Notes: a model not told the origin generated them from the sequence alone. A DNA stretch of 64,000 nt from Pedobacter sp. KBS0701 (GCF_005938645.2 NZ_CP042171.1:4898001-4962000); one strand, 5' to 3'; counted from the stretch's first letter, positions 45,295 to 54,787 are shown. Program-made: numbers and translations.

Positions 45295-46275
45295 ATGCTA
45301 AGGAAAATGATTATCAAAATTTTAGGTTTATATACAAAAATCCGGCACTATAACGTTCCCGCGAGTTACCGTTATTTTTTCAGGGATACCTATCTTTGCC
45401 AGGTGATCCAGTGGAAATACCTGATCAGGGATTATGTGATTAAAAAACCCTATAAGAAAATAAGCTTTAGCGGGGAGTTTACTCCTGACATCGCCTTTGC
45501 ACTTCCATTTGCATACTGGCATTTCAAAAACGGGACTTTATTACAGACCGAGGGCGCAAAATATACCTCCGAACTGTATTTCTTTTCAGCAGACCATCTT
45601 GAAACTTTTGCCACCCGGACAACAACCGGAAACTATAATTTTGAGACACCGAGGATTCTTTATAGCCAGAATTACAACATGCGCAAATGGGCCCGGGTTC
45701 CTTTAAAAGAGATATATCACAATAATATCTACAGTTATCACAAGCCAATACTGATCATTGCCAACCGATACAATATGGAGTGGGACGGTCCGCCAGTCAG
45801 TTTTCTCAGCATAGCACTTTTAGATGAACTGTTTAACAGCTATAAATCTGAATACCAGATTATTTACAACAGGCCCAGACCGGAAAATATTACAAATGAC
45901 AACAGCGATATTTACGATTTAGATGAATACGACTGGATAGAACGGGAGCACCCGGAAGTGCTGTTGATGGAAAACCTGTTTAAACAAAACCTGGGCAAGG
46001 CAAAGAATTTTAACCACTTCCAGTTGATGGTTTACGCAAATGCGGAACATTTTATATCCACACACGGCGGAACAGGTGCATTGGCAAGCTATTTTGGAGG
46101 CATTAATATCCTTCTGTCTAAAAAAGGGCCTGAACATTACTTTGGTTGTTTCACAAAACTCTATCCTAAATTTTCAGGCGCAGAGATACACCATGCAAAG
46201 AGTGACCAGGATGTGCTGGATCTTGCAGAAAGACATTTAAGAGGCAAATCATTATATCCAAATCAGGCTAAATGA
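45295..46275 (+). CDS. Unrecognised protein of a glycan locus, possible GT-B-like transferase
   Basis: A 326-residue soluble protein that I do not recognise. Visible features: an aromatic N-terminus (VPASYRYFFRDTYLCQVIQW), a central ILIIANRYNMEWDGPPVSFL and an acidic stretch SDIYDLDEYDWIEREHPEVL. A small-residue loop ISTHGGTGALASYFGGINIL lies near 253-272. The His-Gly-Gly-Thr-Gly loop followed by A/S-X-Y and a conserved Pro-Glu-His resembles the donor-site region of GT-B enzymes that use nucleotide sugars. It overlaps the flippase start by four bases (ATGA), so it is translationally coupled. A transferase role is an inference from position and this loop. Confidence 0.6.
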   Translation: MLRKMIIKILGLYTKIRHYNVPASYRYFFRDTYLCQVIQWKYLIRDYVIKKPYKKISFSGEFTPDIAFALPFAYWHFKNGTLLQTEGAKYTSELYFFSADHLETFATRTTTGNYNFETPRILYSQNYNMRKWARVPLKEIYHNNIYSYHKPILIIANRYNMEWDGPPVSFLSIALLDELFNSYKSEYQIIYNRPRPENITNDNSDIYDLDEYDWIEREHPEVLLMENLFKQNLGKAKNFNHFQLMVYANAEHFISTHGGTGALASYFGGINILLSKKGPEHYFGCFTKLYPKFSGAEIHHAKSDQDVLDLAERHLRGKSLYPNQAK

Positions 46276-47609
46276 GCGGGACAAAAAATAACTATTGGAT
46301 TAAATCCGGGATTATCAACATCCTGCAGAACTTTTCAGGCACGCTGATCAACCTGGCGATATTTTTCGTACTGGTAAGGCTTCTTACAAAAAACGATTAT
46401 GGGGTATGGGGAATTTTTCTTCAGACGGTTACTATCCTGGAAATCATTCGCAACGGCCTTATCCAGAGTGCACTAATCAAATTTATGTCCGGGTCTGAAA
46501 AGAAAGAACATTCAGACATTTTTTCTGCTACACTGACCATAAGCGGAAGCCTTACAGTCCTTTGCATTTTATTGAATCTGATCTTCGCCGGGTATCTCTC
46601 CAGGCTGCTCAAAGCACCGGAACTTGAACCCATGTTCCACCTGTATAATATTGTATTTATTTTTTCAGGGATCCTGACCCAGTTCAACTGCATCGAGCAG
46701 GCCAACTTTAAATATACAGGTGTTCTTTTCAGCGGCCTGGCCAGACAGTCTGTGCTGTGCCTGTTTCTGTTCATCTGTCTTTTTTTTCACTTTAAGACCG
46801 ACCTGATCACCCTGGTTTATGTACAAATTTTAGCTGTACTCGTTAGTATCGCCATCTCCTGGGCCTATGTAAAAAATTTCATCAGCTTCACTTATAGGTT
46901 TAGTAAGAATTGGATCAGCCGGATATTCCATTATGGCAAGTATGCATTCGCCACTTCGGTCAGTTCCATTCTCTCTGGCACGATAGATCAGTGGATGCTT
47001 GCAGGTATCATTTCCCCGGCGGCCTCCGGCTCATTCAATATTGCAGTGAGAATCGGTAATCTCATCGATATCCCAACCAATGCTGTGGCCACTATTGTGT
47101 TTCCACAAAGTTCAAAACGCATAGAAACTGAGGGTAAGGAGGCCATTAAATATCTTTATGAAAAATCAGTAGGCACAATCTTAGCCATGGTAATCCCCGC
47201 GATCATCTTTATCTATCTTTTTGACGGACTGATCATCAGGCTTTTGGCCGGGGACAAGTATGCCGATACCGTTCCTATACTTAACATCACGTTACTTTAT
47301 TGCATATTCGGCCCCTTTGGCCGGCAATTTGGGGTAATTATTGATTCTATCGGTAAAACCAGGGTCACTTTCATCATTGTAATTGTCAATACCTGCGTAA
47401 TTTTGATGCTGAACTATTTCCTCATTCATCGATATGGGGTAATCGGAGCTGCGTACGCCACGCTTATTGCCAACATCTTCGGTTTTACCATATCTCAGAT
47501 TATTCTGTGGAGAGAGCTCAAGGTAAATGCCCTCAATGCATTTATTTACGCTTATCGTTTTTATCCGGAATTCATCAATAAATATATATTAAAAAAAGCG
47601 AAGTTATGA
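46272..47609 (+). CDS. Wzx-type polysaccharide flippase (MOP superfamily)
   Basis: A 445-residue polytopic inner-membrane protein. It begins WIKSGIINILQNFSGTLINL and AIFFVLVRLLTKNDYGVWGI, then RNGLIQSALIKFMSGSEKKE, a standard MOP flippase N-terminus. About twelve hydrophobic segments follow, with SGTIDQWMLAGIISPAASGS and LLAGDKYADTVPILNI near the middle. It likely flips the region D lipid-linked glycan. It overlaps both neighbours by four bases. It is the only flippase of region D, although the matching polymerase and chain-length genes are on the opposite strand (49.7-57.6 kb). Confidence 0.88.
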   Translation: MSGTKNNYWIKSGIINILQNFSGTLINLAIFFVLVRLLTKNDYGVWGIFLQTVTILEIIRNGLIQSALIKFMSGSEKKEHSDIFSATLTISGSLTVLCILLNLIFAGYLSRLLKAPELEPMFHLYNIVFIFSGILTQFNCIEQANFKYTGVLFSGLARQSVLCLFLFICLFFHFKTDLITLVYVQILAVLVSIAISWAYVKNFISFTYRFSKNWISRIFHYGKYAFATSVSSILSGTIDQWMLAGIISPAASGSFNIAVRIGNLIDIPTNAVATIVFPQSSKRIETEGKEAIKYLYEKSVGTILAMVIPAIIFIYLFDGLIIRLLAGDKYADTVPILNITLLYCIFGPFGRQFGVIIDSIGKTRVTFIIVIVNTCVILMLNYFLIHRYGVIGAAYATLIANIFGFTISQIILWRELKVNALNAFIYAYRFYPEFINKYILKKAKL

Positions 47610-48424
47610 TCGGAGTAAAATTTATTGGAAGGCTTGGAAACCAGATTTTCCAATACGCTTTTTTTCAGTACTTAAAAACAAACAACAAAGAAAAATCATT
47701 TTTTTTTGTAAATCCCCATCATGCCTATCTGAGCAGATATTTTGATCTCGGGACTTTCCAGAACCTGACCTTATCTTCAAAGCTTTATTCGGTATATACC
47801 CGGATTTTACCAAAAATATTAAAATTCAACGAGATTTACATTGAAAGTATCCAGGTTCCACGCCCGGTAGAAGTGAAGGAACAGACCATCTACAAGGGCT
47901 TCTTCCAAACCGATTTTTATGTCAGGAATATCCCACAAGGATTCAACATACCAATCAAAAAAGAATTCACCGAGCGTTTTGAGGCGGAGTTTGGAGCTGT
48001 TTTCCGTACGAAAAAAACTGTTGTTGTCCACATCAGGAGAACAGATTACCTGAACTATGGCAAAAGAGACATATCCCTGCCAATGTCCTATTTCAGAACC
48101 AGGCTGGATGCCCTCGGCGATACAACAGACTGTGTGATCTATTTTGTTAGTGATGATATCGAGTTCGTAAAAACCTACTTTGGCGAACAGCCCAACTATA
48201 TCTTCTCATCAAATAATGAGATAACGGATTTCCAGATTATAAAAAATGCCGACATCGCCATTATTTCCAACAGTAGTTTTGCCTGGTGGGCTGCATATCT
48301 GTCAGAAAAAAACAATACCGTATATGCACCCAAAAACTGGTTAGGCTTCAGCATTGGCAAGGAGCATCCAAAAAGGGTGATGACAGATAAATTTATCTGG
48401 TGCGACGTATTGACCGGGGATTAA
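47606..48424 (+). CDS. GT11-family alpha-1,2-fucosyltransferase-like protein
   Basis: A 272-residue enzyme of family GT11. It begins IGVKFIGRLGNQIFQYAFFQ, the N-terminal G-R-L-G-N-Q-X-F-Q-Y motif. VVHIRRTDYLNYGK (about 137-150) holds the conserved HXRRXD, CVIYFVSDDIEFVKTYF follows, and ISNSSFAWWAAYLSEK (about 218-233) is the other hallmark. These residues bind GDP-fucose. It should add alpha-1,2-linked fucose (or galactose-modified relatives) to the glycan. GDP-fucose could come from the gmd pathway at 36.2 kb, although the second enzyme of that pathway is not in the window. Confidence 0.93.
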   Translation: MIGVKFIGRLGNQIFQYAFFQYLKTNNKEKSFFFVNPHHAYLSRYFDLGTFQNLTLSSKLYSVYTRILPKILKFNEIYIESIQVPRPVEVKEQTIYKGFFQTDFYVRNIPQGFNIPIKKEFTERFEAEFGAVFRTKKTVVVHIRRTDYLNYGKRDISLPMSYFRTRLDALGDTTDCVIYFVSDDIEFVKTYFGEQPNYIFSSNNEITDFQIIKNADIAIISNSSFAWWAAYLSEKNNTVYAPKNWLGFSIGKEHPKRVMTDKFIWCDVLTGD

Positions 48425-48438
48425 TTTAACAGAAACGG

Positions 48439-49650
48439 ATGAAGATACTTCATATAACGGCTTATATTACCGGCGGGGCAGGAATCGCAGTCATGCGTCT
48501 CCATCAGGCGCTTTTGGAACAAGGCATCGGGTCAGAGGTCCTTTGTATGTATGCCCTGGACGAGAATCTCTCACCAGGTGTCTACAGAACTGATCAAAAA
48601 AGACCATTCATTGACCGTGTGTTCCATAAAGTTGGCATAGACAGAAATACAAGAATTAAGGGGGGACGGAAAGGTAAATATGAACTCTTTAGCTTCCCTT
48701 TTTCCCATTATCGGTTGGAGCATGATGCCAGGGTAAAACGTGCAGACCTTATCCACCTCCACTGGATATCCGATTTCGTGGATATCCCGACCTTTTTTAA
48801 AGCGATAAAAAAACCAATGGTATGGACCGCTCATGATCTAAACCCCATACTCGGCGGATTCCACTACGAACAGGACGTACTTCGCAATCCCGACTTCAGG
48901 GATGCGGAAGACCTGCTCCGCAGAAAAAAACAGGAGAGCATTCGCTCGTCAGGCATCCGATTTATTGCGAGCAGTAAGCTCACCATGCAAAAAATCGAAC
49001 AATATCTTCCTGGTGTACCATGCAACCTGATCCCCTGTGTTCTCGACATTGCCGGCTTCAGGCGAATTGACAAGGCTGTTTCAAAGGAAGCGCTTAATAT
49101 CCCCGGAGGTTCACTGATATTGGGAACGGGCGCTGACGATCTCGGAAACTACAGAAAAGGTTATTGGCTTTTGCTTGAGGCGATAGAAGGATTAGCACCT
49201 GATGAGAAAAAACTGATCACCATTTTAACTTTCGGGGCCATCAAAGCAAAAGTTAAGGATGATGCCGGGCCTGCCATTGATATAATCCGTTTCGAACCTG
49301 TGCATGATAAAAGATTCCACTCCTTGCTCTACAGTGCAATGGACTTTTTCATCAACCCCTCACTGGAGGAAACATTTGGACTTACCGGCACCGAGGCTAT
49401 ACTTTGCGGCACACCCCTTATTGCATCTGCAACGGGCGGAATGATCGATTATCTTGAGCCTGGAGTAAGCGGATATTTATTTAATCCTGGTGATGCAGTT
49501 GAACTGCGTAAATTGATCAGGGCAGCAATAATGTCAAAAAAAGAAAAAGCGGTAACTTTCGGCAGCTGCAGGGAAAGCCTCCTTGAATGGTACAAACTCA
49601 ACGATCCCATAAGTAAACATATCAATCTGTACAGGGAAATGCTGACCTGA
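48439..49650 (+). CDS. GT4-family glycosyltransferase
   Basis: A 403-residue GT-B enzyme. It opens ILHITAYITGGAGIAVMRLH, followed by ADLIHLHWISDFVDIPTFF and MVWTAHDLNPILGGFHYEQD. The donor side shows GTGADDLGNYRKGYWLLLEA, then INPSLEETFGLTGTEAILCG with EX7E as EETFGLTGTE (about 309-318) and ATGGMIDYLEPGVSGYLFNP. The HDxNxxxGGxHY motif is characteristic of the WcaC/WcaL-type GT4 group. It is the last gene of the plus-strand block and ends just before the terminator at 49655-49681. Confidence 0.92.
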   Translation: MKILHITAYITGGAGIAVMRLHQALLEQGIGSEVLCMYALDENLSPGVYRTDQKRPFIDRVFHKVGIDRNTRIKGGRKGKYELFSFPFSHYRLEHDARVKRADLIHLHWISDFVDIPTFFKAIKKPMVWTAHDLNPILGGFHYEQDVLRNPDFRDAEDLLRRKKQESIRSSGIRFIASSKLTMQKIEQYLPGVPCNLIPCVLDIAGFRRIDKAVSKEALNIPGGSLILGTGADDLGNYRKGYWLLLEAIEGLAPDEKKLITILTFGAIKAKVKDDAGPAIDIIRFEPVHDKRFHSLLYSAMDFFINPSLEETFGLTGTEAILCGTPLIASATGGMIDYLEPGVSGYLFNPGDAVELRKLIRAAIMSKKEKAVTFGSCRESLLEWYKLNDPISKHINLYREMLT

Positions 49651-49654
49651 AGAC

Positions 49655-49681
49655 AAACAGGTTAATTGTGACCTGTTTTTT
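49655..49681 (+). terminator. Rho-independent terminator of the plus-strand block
   Basis: A perfect 8-bp stem, aaacaggt (49655-49662) with acctgttt (49671-49678), and an 8-base loop, ending in a T-run (49676-49681). It starts 4 bp after the GT4 stop. Its right arm and T-run overlap the last codons of the convergent GT gene. Confidence 0.8.
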
Positions 49682-50882
49682 CGCGATAAAATCCAGCAAT
49701 CAGACTACTCAGTTCGGACATACGCCTTGACCAGGTATTATCAGCAGCAATTGATAACCTGTACGCTTTAGCCTCCTGGCTGTCATTTGTCAGATAAAAA
49801 GAAATCGCTGCCGAAAATTCATCTGCATTGCGGCAATAGCGGACGGAATCAAAGGTAAACTCCAACAGATCCATATTAAAATCTGTCGAAATCACAGGCT
49901 TGCCGGTTCCCAGATACTCAAACAGTTTAAGTGGAAAGATTGTTGCGCTTACTTCATCCTTTTTAAAGGGAACCATTGCAATATCGAACCCTTTCACAAC
50001 TGCCGGCATCTCGTCATAGCGCACACTTTCGCGAAAATAAACATTCTTAAGTTCTTCGAATCTCGAGGGAACGAATTCCCTGGCAGTTGGTCCGACCAGC
50101 ACAAAGCTTTTATCGGGATTCATCGTCGCCACCTGCATTAGCATTTCAAAATCAATACGGCGTTCTATTGCCCCTAAATAGCCGATAACCGGGCCCGGGA
50201 TATCAGATACGGATGGGTGGATCAGCAGATCAGGATCCTGGGCACGTGAAGAAACCGTCAGGTCAGCTGCATTGGGAATAAAAAAGGTTTGCTTTTTCTT
50301 TTTGATTTTATCCCGGTAAAGTGCTTTACTTGTGCAAATCACAAGATCGCTATTGTTAATGAGCAGATCTTCGGAAAGAAATCCATGTCTCTCGTCGTAG
50401 TCCGTAATGATAGGGTCAACACAGTGGTAAATCTTCAGTACCGCCCTGGATAGCATTGTGGAAACACCAGGATAGTGGAAATTAAATGAATTGATAAAGA
50501 TAAATTCATCAATACCTCTTTCTGCCATGATACGGTTGATCCTGGCAGAAATCCTGCGTTCGTTCCACAGCAATAACCAGCGGTAAATGCGCCCTTCGGG
50601 CAAAAAATTAATAGAGAGCAGCAAAGGCAGAATCAAAATCTTTAAACGGGGAGATTCCGTATCAAGAATTCCACTGGCCCCCTTTTTGAAATGGGGAATC
50701 CTTAAGGAAATCTCTGACTGCTGATTTTTTTGGAAGTAATCCTTGAGGGTATAGGGAAAATCCACATAGTACACCTCGTTATCTTGCGCCAGAAACTTTG
50801 CTGTATGATAACTGGTGGATTCAAATTTCCAGTCAAACCTGGTCGCACCCAATATCACAATTACCTTATCCTTTAGTTCCAT
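49662..50882 (-). CDS. GT-B glycosyltransferase (TuaH/GT1-like)
   Basis: A 406-residue protein. The N-terminal DKVIVILGATRFDWKFESTS and YHTAKFLAQDNEVYYVDFPY form a GT-B acceptor domain. YHCVDPIITDYDERHGFLSE, LVICTSKALYRDKIKKKKQT and FFIPNAADLTV follow, a layout found in TuaH-like glycosyltransferases. The donor domain shows PVIGYLGAIERRIDFEMLMQ, FVLVGPTAREFVPSRFEELK and MVPFKKDEVSATIFPLKLFE, with the conserved Glu followed by YLGTGKPVIST. It is the last gene of the minus-strand region D operon. The start at 50882 lies 24 bp after the acyltransferase stop. Confidence 0.85.
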   Translation of the reverse strand: MELKDKVIVILGATRFDWKFESTSYHTAKFLAQDNEVYYVDFPYTLKDYFQKNQQSEISLRIPHFKKGASGILDTESPRLKILILPLLLSINFLPEGRIYRWLLLWNERRISARINRIMAERGIDEFIFINSFNFHYPGVSTMLSRAVLKIYHCVDPIITDYDERHGFLSEDLLINNSDLVICTSKALYRDKIKKKKQTFFIPNAADLTVSSRAQDPDLLIHPSVSDIPGPVIGYLGAIERRIDFEMLMQVATMNPDKSFVLVGPTAREFVPSRFEELKNVYFRESVRYDEMPAVVKGFDIAMVPFKKDEVSATIFPLKLFEYLGTGKPVISTDFNMDLLEFTFDSVRYCRNADEFSAAISFYLTNDSQEAKAYRLSIAADNTWSRRMSELSSLIAGFYREKTGHN

Positions 50883-50906
50883 ATTAAAGTTATTACTTCA
50901 CAAAAA

Positions 50907-52076
50907 TTATCGCCTTTTCCACATAGCAGATATCTTCTGAGCGACCTTCGAAGGCCAGTTTTTATCCATAAAAGGCTTTTCAAAACACAGAAAAAATACA
51001 GCGCTTAATGCCAATACAACAGGAATAAACAGGGCCAGCTGCAAGAGAAGATTGATGGTATAATAACGTGTGAAGGTCAGGTATTTGCTAAACCTGATAA
51101 AGAATTCCGCAAAAGGGAGATGAATGAGGTATATGGTATAACACATTCCTCCTATGGCCATAATCCATCTATTGGTAATCAAACGGTTAATCAGATTCCC
51201 TTTAAATGCGGCAATAAAAAAAACGAAAAGACAGATAACTACAGCCAATCTGTTGATGAACTCGAAACCCCAGCTCCACAGACCGATAAGCCCAACAAGA
51301 GCCAGTATAGCCACTATATCATAAATCTTGCTTTTCCTGATTGAAGCCCAGTCACACACATAAAGATCTGCCACCATAAAACCAATCAGAAAGTAATGAA
51401 GATGGCCCAGGATCGAAAGACTGAATGGTGGCAGATACCACTTAAAATATTGTTGCAGTAACATCAATACCAGGATAAAGGCAATATTCAGACCACGTCT
51501 GAGCCCCTTTTTGCGTATTGTGAAGAAAAAATAGGAAAGAAAGGGAGCAAGGATATAGAACTGGATTTCAATTTCAAGGGTCCAGGTCGGGGGATTGAAC
51601 GGAGACCAAACACCATAAAAGATAGCATGTGTATAAGTAATGTTGGCAAAATAATGCGGAAGATATTCAAAAAAAGATACATGGCGCTGAAAGACATAAA
51701 CCAGGAAGAAAATACTGATCCAGAAAATATAGGGAGGTTCAAGCCGGGTTACCCTTCTCCAGAAATACTCTCCGATTCTGATCTTTTTTCCACCGGACAG
51801 GTGGTAGGAGGCAAATGGGAGTGCCAGAATAAACCCACTGATCACAAAGAAAATGTAAACGCCAAGGAAACCTCTGTAAGCCAAAAAATTGGCAAATGTA
51901 TCCCCCCTGGGATTGATAAAATCGACAGCGGTATTTCGCTCAAACCGCTCATTTAAATGCTGTATGAGCACCGGAAGGATCGCAAAAAATCGCAATCCGT
52001 CAATTTCGCCGATGAGTTTCCTTCCAGAGGTGACCCTGGCCAGTTTATCGGGTATCGATTGTAGAAATTTATACAT
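50907..52076 (-). CDS. Acyltransferase 3 family membrane protein (OafA-like)
   Basis: A 389-residue polytopic membrane acyltransferase. The key motif is IGEIDGLRFFAILPVLIQHL (about 23-42) with the conserved D-G-L-R-F and His, and FLGVYIFFVISGFILALPFA (about 68-87). About ten hydrophobic segments follow. WSPFNPPTWTLEIEIQFYIL holds the conserved W-T-L-X-X-E. Such enzymes O-acetylate or succinylate polysaccharides. ATG at 52074-52076 is preferred over an in-frame TTG at 52151 that would add 25 residues before the conserved part. It gives region D a second acylation route beside the MBOAT/SGNH pair. Confidence 0.9.
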   Translation of the reverse strand: MYKFLQSIPDKLARVTSGRKLIGEIDGLRFFAILPVLIQHLNERFERNTAVDFINPRGDTFANFLAYRGFLGVYIFFVISGFILALPFASYHLSGGKKIRIGEYFWRRVTRLEPPYIFWISIFFLVYVFQRHVSFFEYLPHYFANITYTHAIFYGVWSPFNPPTWTLEIEIQFYILAPFLSYFFFTIRKKGLRRGLNIAFILVLMLLQQYFKWYLPPFSLSILGHLHYFLIGFMVADLYVCDWASIRKSKIYDIVAILALVGLIGLWSWGFEFINRLAVVICLFVFFIAAFKGNLINRLITNRWIMAIGGMCYTIYLIHLPFAEFFIRFSKYLTFTRYYTINLLLQLALFIPVVLALSAVFFLCFEKPFMDKNWPSKVAQKISAMWKRR

Positions 52077-52166
52077 TATTCTTACTTTTCTTATATCCTT
52101 TGATAAAACCAAACACAAAAAAAACAACGGCGGGGATGACCAGGATTTCAAGTGGCATATCGAAAA

Positions 52167-53606
52167 TTAATGATGTTTTTGAGGTTCAATTTTTTTCCCA
52201 TCCAGACTATTGGCCATCAGTACAAATGACCATGACATATAAAGGATGACAACTGACGGGAAGCCGTTCATTACCTCATTGGCATAACTGCAAAAAAACA
52301 GGCCCGCTGTGCCCGATGTCAGTGCAATGCACTTCACCTTGAGTCCTTTATCCTGGATATTCCATACGGTCCCACAACACTTTCCAATCATAAACATGAT
52401 CAGGGAAAACCATATCACCAGTCCTACGGGGCCATACATTACCCAGATCTTGACCCAATAACTGTCGGGTGGAATGTTGGACAAATATTTCTCTGAATTA
52501 AACTTGATCCCGTTCAATCCTATACTTCCCACCCCCGCACCGAAGGGTTTATTCTTCATCAGCTCCTTCAATTTGGCCTGATTGATCAGCCTGGCATTGA
52601 AAGAGTCGTTTTGGGGGTCTACCGCCGTGCGTAACCTTACAATCTGGTAATTCCCACTTCCAATAGTCGTATATTTAAGGAATCCAAACATAGCCAGGAC
52701 CAGCAGGAGTCCTGCAAACAGCACCTTAAAGTTTTTGCTCAAAGAAACAGCAAAGATACTCGCCACCACCAGTGCAAAAAATGCTCCCCTGGTACCGGAG
52801 ATCAGCATCCCATAAAAGAGTATCATCCCGGAAATTCCCAATGAAACCTTTTTCCATCTTTTAAAAGGCCCCAAGGCCATAACGAAGGCTATCGCAGCCA
52901 TTGCCGCCTGCGAGGCCCCAAACTGGCCTGCATCGGTATAAAACGAAAATACCCGGAGCCTGCCATCAATAATATGTGTGGTTGCCCCCCCTTCATCAAG
53001 CCAGCGCTGCTCACCGGCAGAAACGCCCAAAAAGTATTGTTTTACGCCATAAAGGGTACCCAGAACAGAAAGGGAAATGATGACTATAAAAAAAACATCA
53101 AGGTCGCGCTTGCTCTTAAAGAGCAGAAACCCGAGGGGAGCAATCAGCAACCAGTTAAACGCTGTAAAACGCACCTCATTTAACCAGCCTAATAAACTGG
53201 CACCCTCGGGATTGACCAGTTCTATGATGTTAAGTGAAAACCAGATCAGCGCGATGATAACATGATCATTGCTGATTTCCTTCCATTTGATCTGTTTATA
53301 GTTATAAAGCAGCGAAAGCCAGGTAACTCCAAGTAAAACTTCCATTAAGGGACCAAAGGGTAACCCCGTGTTTTTCAACAAGCCCGCAATAAAGAAACAA
53401 TACACCAGATAAGTGAGGAAACCTACTTTCGGATTGGAAAATAATGCAATCGTGAATACAATGCCCCCTGCAAATAGCAACGCAAAGAAAATGGCAAAAT
53501 ATTCAAGCTTAACGGTGAGCAAAGCAGAACCGACGGCAAATGAAAGCACAGCAGTAAGGATCACCAGCTTTCTTTTCATCTCATACGATAGGTTGGGCCA
53601 AATCAT
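52167..53606 (-). CDS. O-antigen ligase/polymerase-like membrane protein (Wzy_C)
   Basis: A 479-residue polytopic protein with about eleven to twelve hydrophobic segments. In the large loop are GATTHIIDGRLRVFSFYTDA and QFGASQAAMAAIAFVMALGP (about 210-250), then SGTRGAFFALVVASIFAVSL. FNARLINQAKLKELMKNKPF and GAGVGSIGLNGIKF (about 335-370) are the conserved G-X-G-X-G motif of the O-antigen ligase family. The start ATG (53604-53606) overlaps the upstream TGA as ATGA, supporting this start. It may act as the polymerase for the region D glycan, since no other polymerase is present there, or as a ligase. Confidence 0.85.
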   Translation of the reverse strand: MIWPNLSYEMKRKLVILTAVLSFAVGSALLTVKLEYFAIFFALLFAGGIVFTIALFSNPKVGFLTYLVYCFFIAGLLKNTGLPFGPLMEVLLGVTWLSLLYNYKQIKWKEISNDHVIIALIWFSLNIIELVNPEGASLLGWLNEVRFTAFNWLLIAPLGFLLFKSKRDLDVFFIVIISLSVLGTLYGVKQYFLGVSAGEQRWLDEGGATTHIIDGRLRVFSFYTDAGQFGASQAAMAAIAFVMALGPFKRWKKVSLGISGMILFYGMLISGTRGAFFALVVASIFAVSLSKNFKVLFAGLLLVLAMFGFLKYTTIGSGNYQIVRLRTAVDPQNDSFNARLINQAKLKELMKNKPFGAGVGSIGLNGIKFNSEKYLSNIPPDSYWVKIWVMYGPVGLVIWFSLIMFMIGKCCGTVWNIQDKGLKVKCIALTSGTAGLFFCSYANEVMNGFPSVVILYMSWSFVLMANSLDGKKIEPQKHH

Positions 53607-54787
53607 CTGCTGTTCTTTTTGAGGCTATGCCTGGTTGCCACGTTTGACTTATCAGAGACGATGGACCTGGCTAAGGATACAAACTGGTAAAATATAAATT
53701 TAGGAATATAAATCAGTGCCTTACGAATTTTTTTATCCGTTGTTTTGCTTAAAACCGGAATGAGAAAGCTGATTACATAGATGATCAGGGAAAAGAAAAT
53801 CACCACGGCCAATAGCTGACTGGTAAATAGGCTGATGACCATTAATAAAACTGCCAGGGATAGGAATATAAACAGTGGAGGCCTCAACAGAACAGTGCCA
53901 AAGATAAGCTGATTGAGATTAGTACGTGCCAGACCTTTATAGAGAATTGCAAACCCAAACTTAAAGTACTTAAACCAGGTCGTGATCCAACGCGATCGCT
54001 GGCTGATCAATTGTTTTGGGGCAGAAGTTTTCTGATCGTAAACAATTGCAAACTGAGCAAAGGCAATCCTTTCGCCACCCGCAATCAACCGTGCCTGGAG
54101 TACTTTATCAAATCCGGCGCCCCTGATATCAATATCTTTTAACATGCTTACGTAGAGCGCTGAATCAAATGCCATACCTGAGCCGGCAAGTGTTGCAGAT
54201 GAACCGAGGTCAAAGATTACCCTCCCGTCATAAAAATGGTAATAAATATCCCGTGCCGCATCCAGGCATGCAATTGTGGTCTCCAGGTTTTTTGCCGACC
54301 TCAGGCCCTGTACTGCACGGAACCCCAGATCAAAATACCTGTTTAATTCATTGATCAGTTGCGGATGAGCGAGGTTATCGCTATCCATAATTAATATGGT
54401 CTGATGTTGACGCGTAAAATGCTCAATGGCATAAAAGTGTGATGCGGTATTGCTGGCTAAAATACGTTCGGGAAACAAAACTTTAACACGGTCATCAGTG
54501 AACATAAGTGCCTCCGATGGCTTACAGTTATCTGCAACCACATAGACATGAAAGTTGTCATAATCCATATCCAGGAGGGATTTAACAGCATCGGCCACAA
54601 AATCTACCTGCTCATAGGCCGTTAAGATAATTCCGTAATCCCTGTGATTGGATCCCGGATGGATAGGTTTTGCCGGGTTAACTGAAAACTTCCAGCATAA
54701 AAACAGAACCATTGGGAAAACAAGATAGAAGCAGATGACGACTCCCAGAATGTATAATACCCCATGTCCTATTGCAAACCACTCCAT
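53603..54787 (-). CDS. Membrane GT2-family glycosyltransferase (processive-type motifs)
   Basis: A 394-residue protein with an N-terminal helix (about 8-30), a GT-A domain and about three C-terminal helices. Motifs: DYGIILTAYEQVDFVADAVK, FHVYVVADNCKPSEA, TILIMDSDNLAHPQLI (about 129-144) with DSD, IDIRGAGFDKVLQARLIAGG and the QXXRW box SQRSRWITTW (about 262-271). QXXRW plus DXD is the signature of processive enzymes such as cellulose and hyaluronan synthases and of EPS initiating-type GT2 proteins. It lies in the export operon just after the Wzc-like gene, overlapping by one base. It might build the main chain or act once; the sequence does not say. Confidence 0.85.
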   Translation of the reverse strand: MEWFAIGHGVLYILGVVICFYLVFPMVLFLCWKFSVNPAKPIHPGSNHRDYGIILTAYEQVDFVADAVKSLLDMDYDNFHVYVVADNCKPSEALMFTDDRVKVLFPERILASNTASHFYAIEHFTRQHQTILIMDSDNLAHPQLINELNRYFDLGFRAVQGLRSAKNLETTIACLDAARDIYYHFYDGRVIFDLGSSATLAGSGMAFDSALYVSMLKDIDIRGAGFDKVLQARLIAGGERIAFAQFAIVYDQKTSAPKQLISQRSRWITTWFKYFKFGFAILYKGLARTNLNQLIFGTVLLRPPLFIFLSLAVLLMVISLFTSQLLAVVIFFSLIIYVISFLIPVLSKTTDKKIRKALIYIPKFIFYQFVSLARSIVSDKSNVATRHSLKKNSR

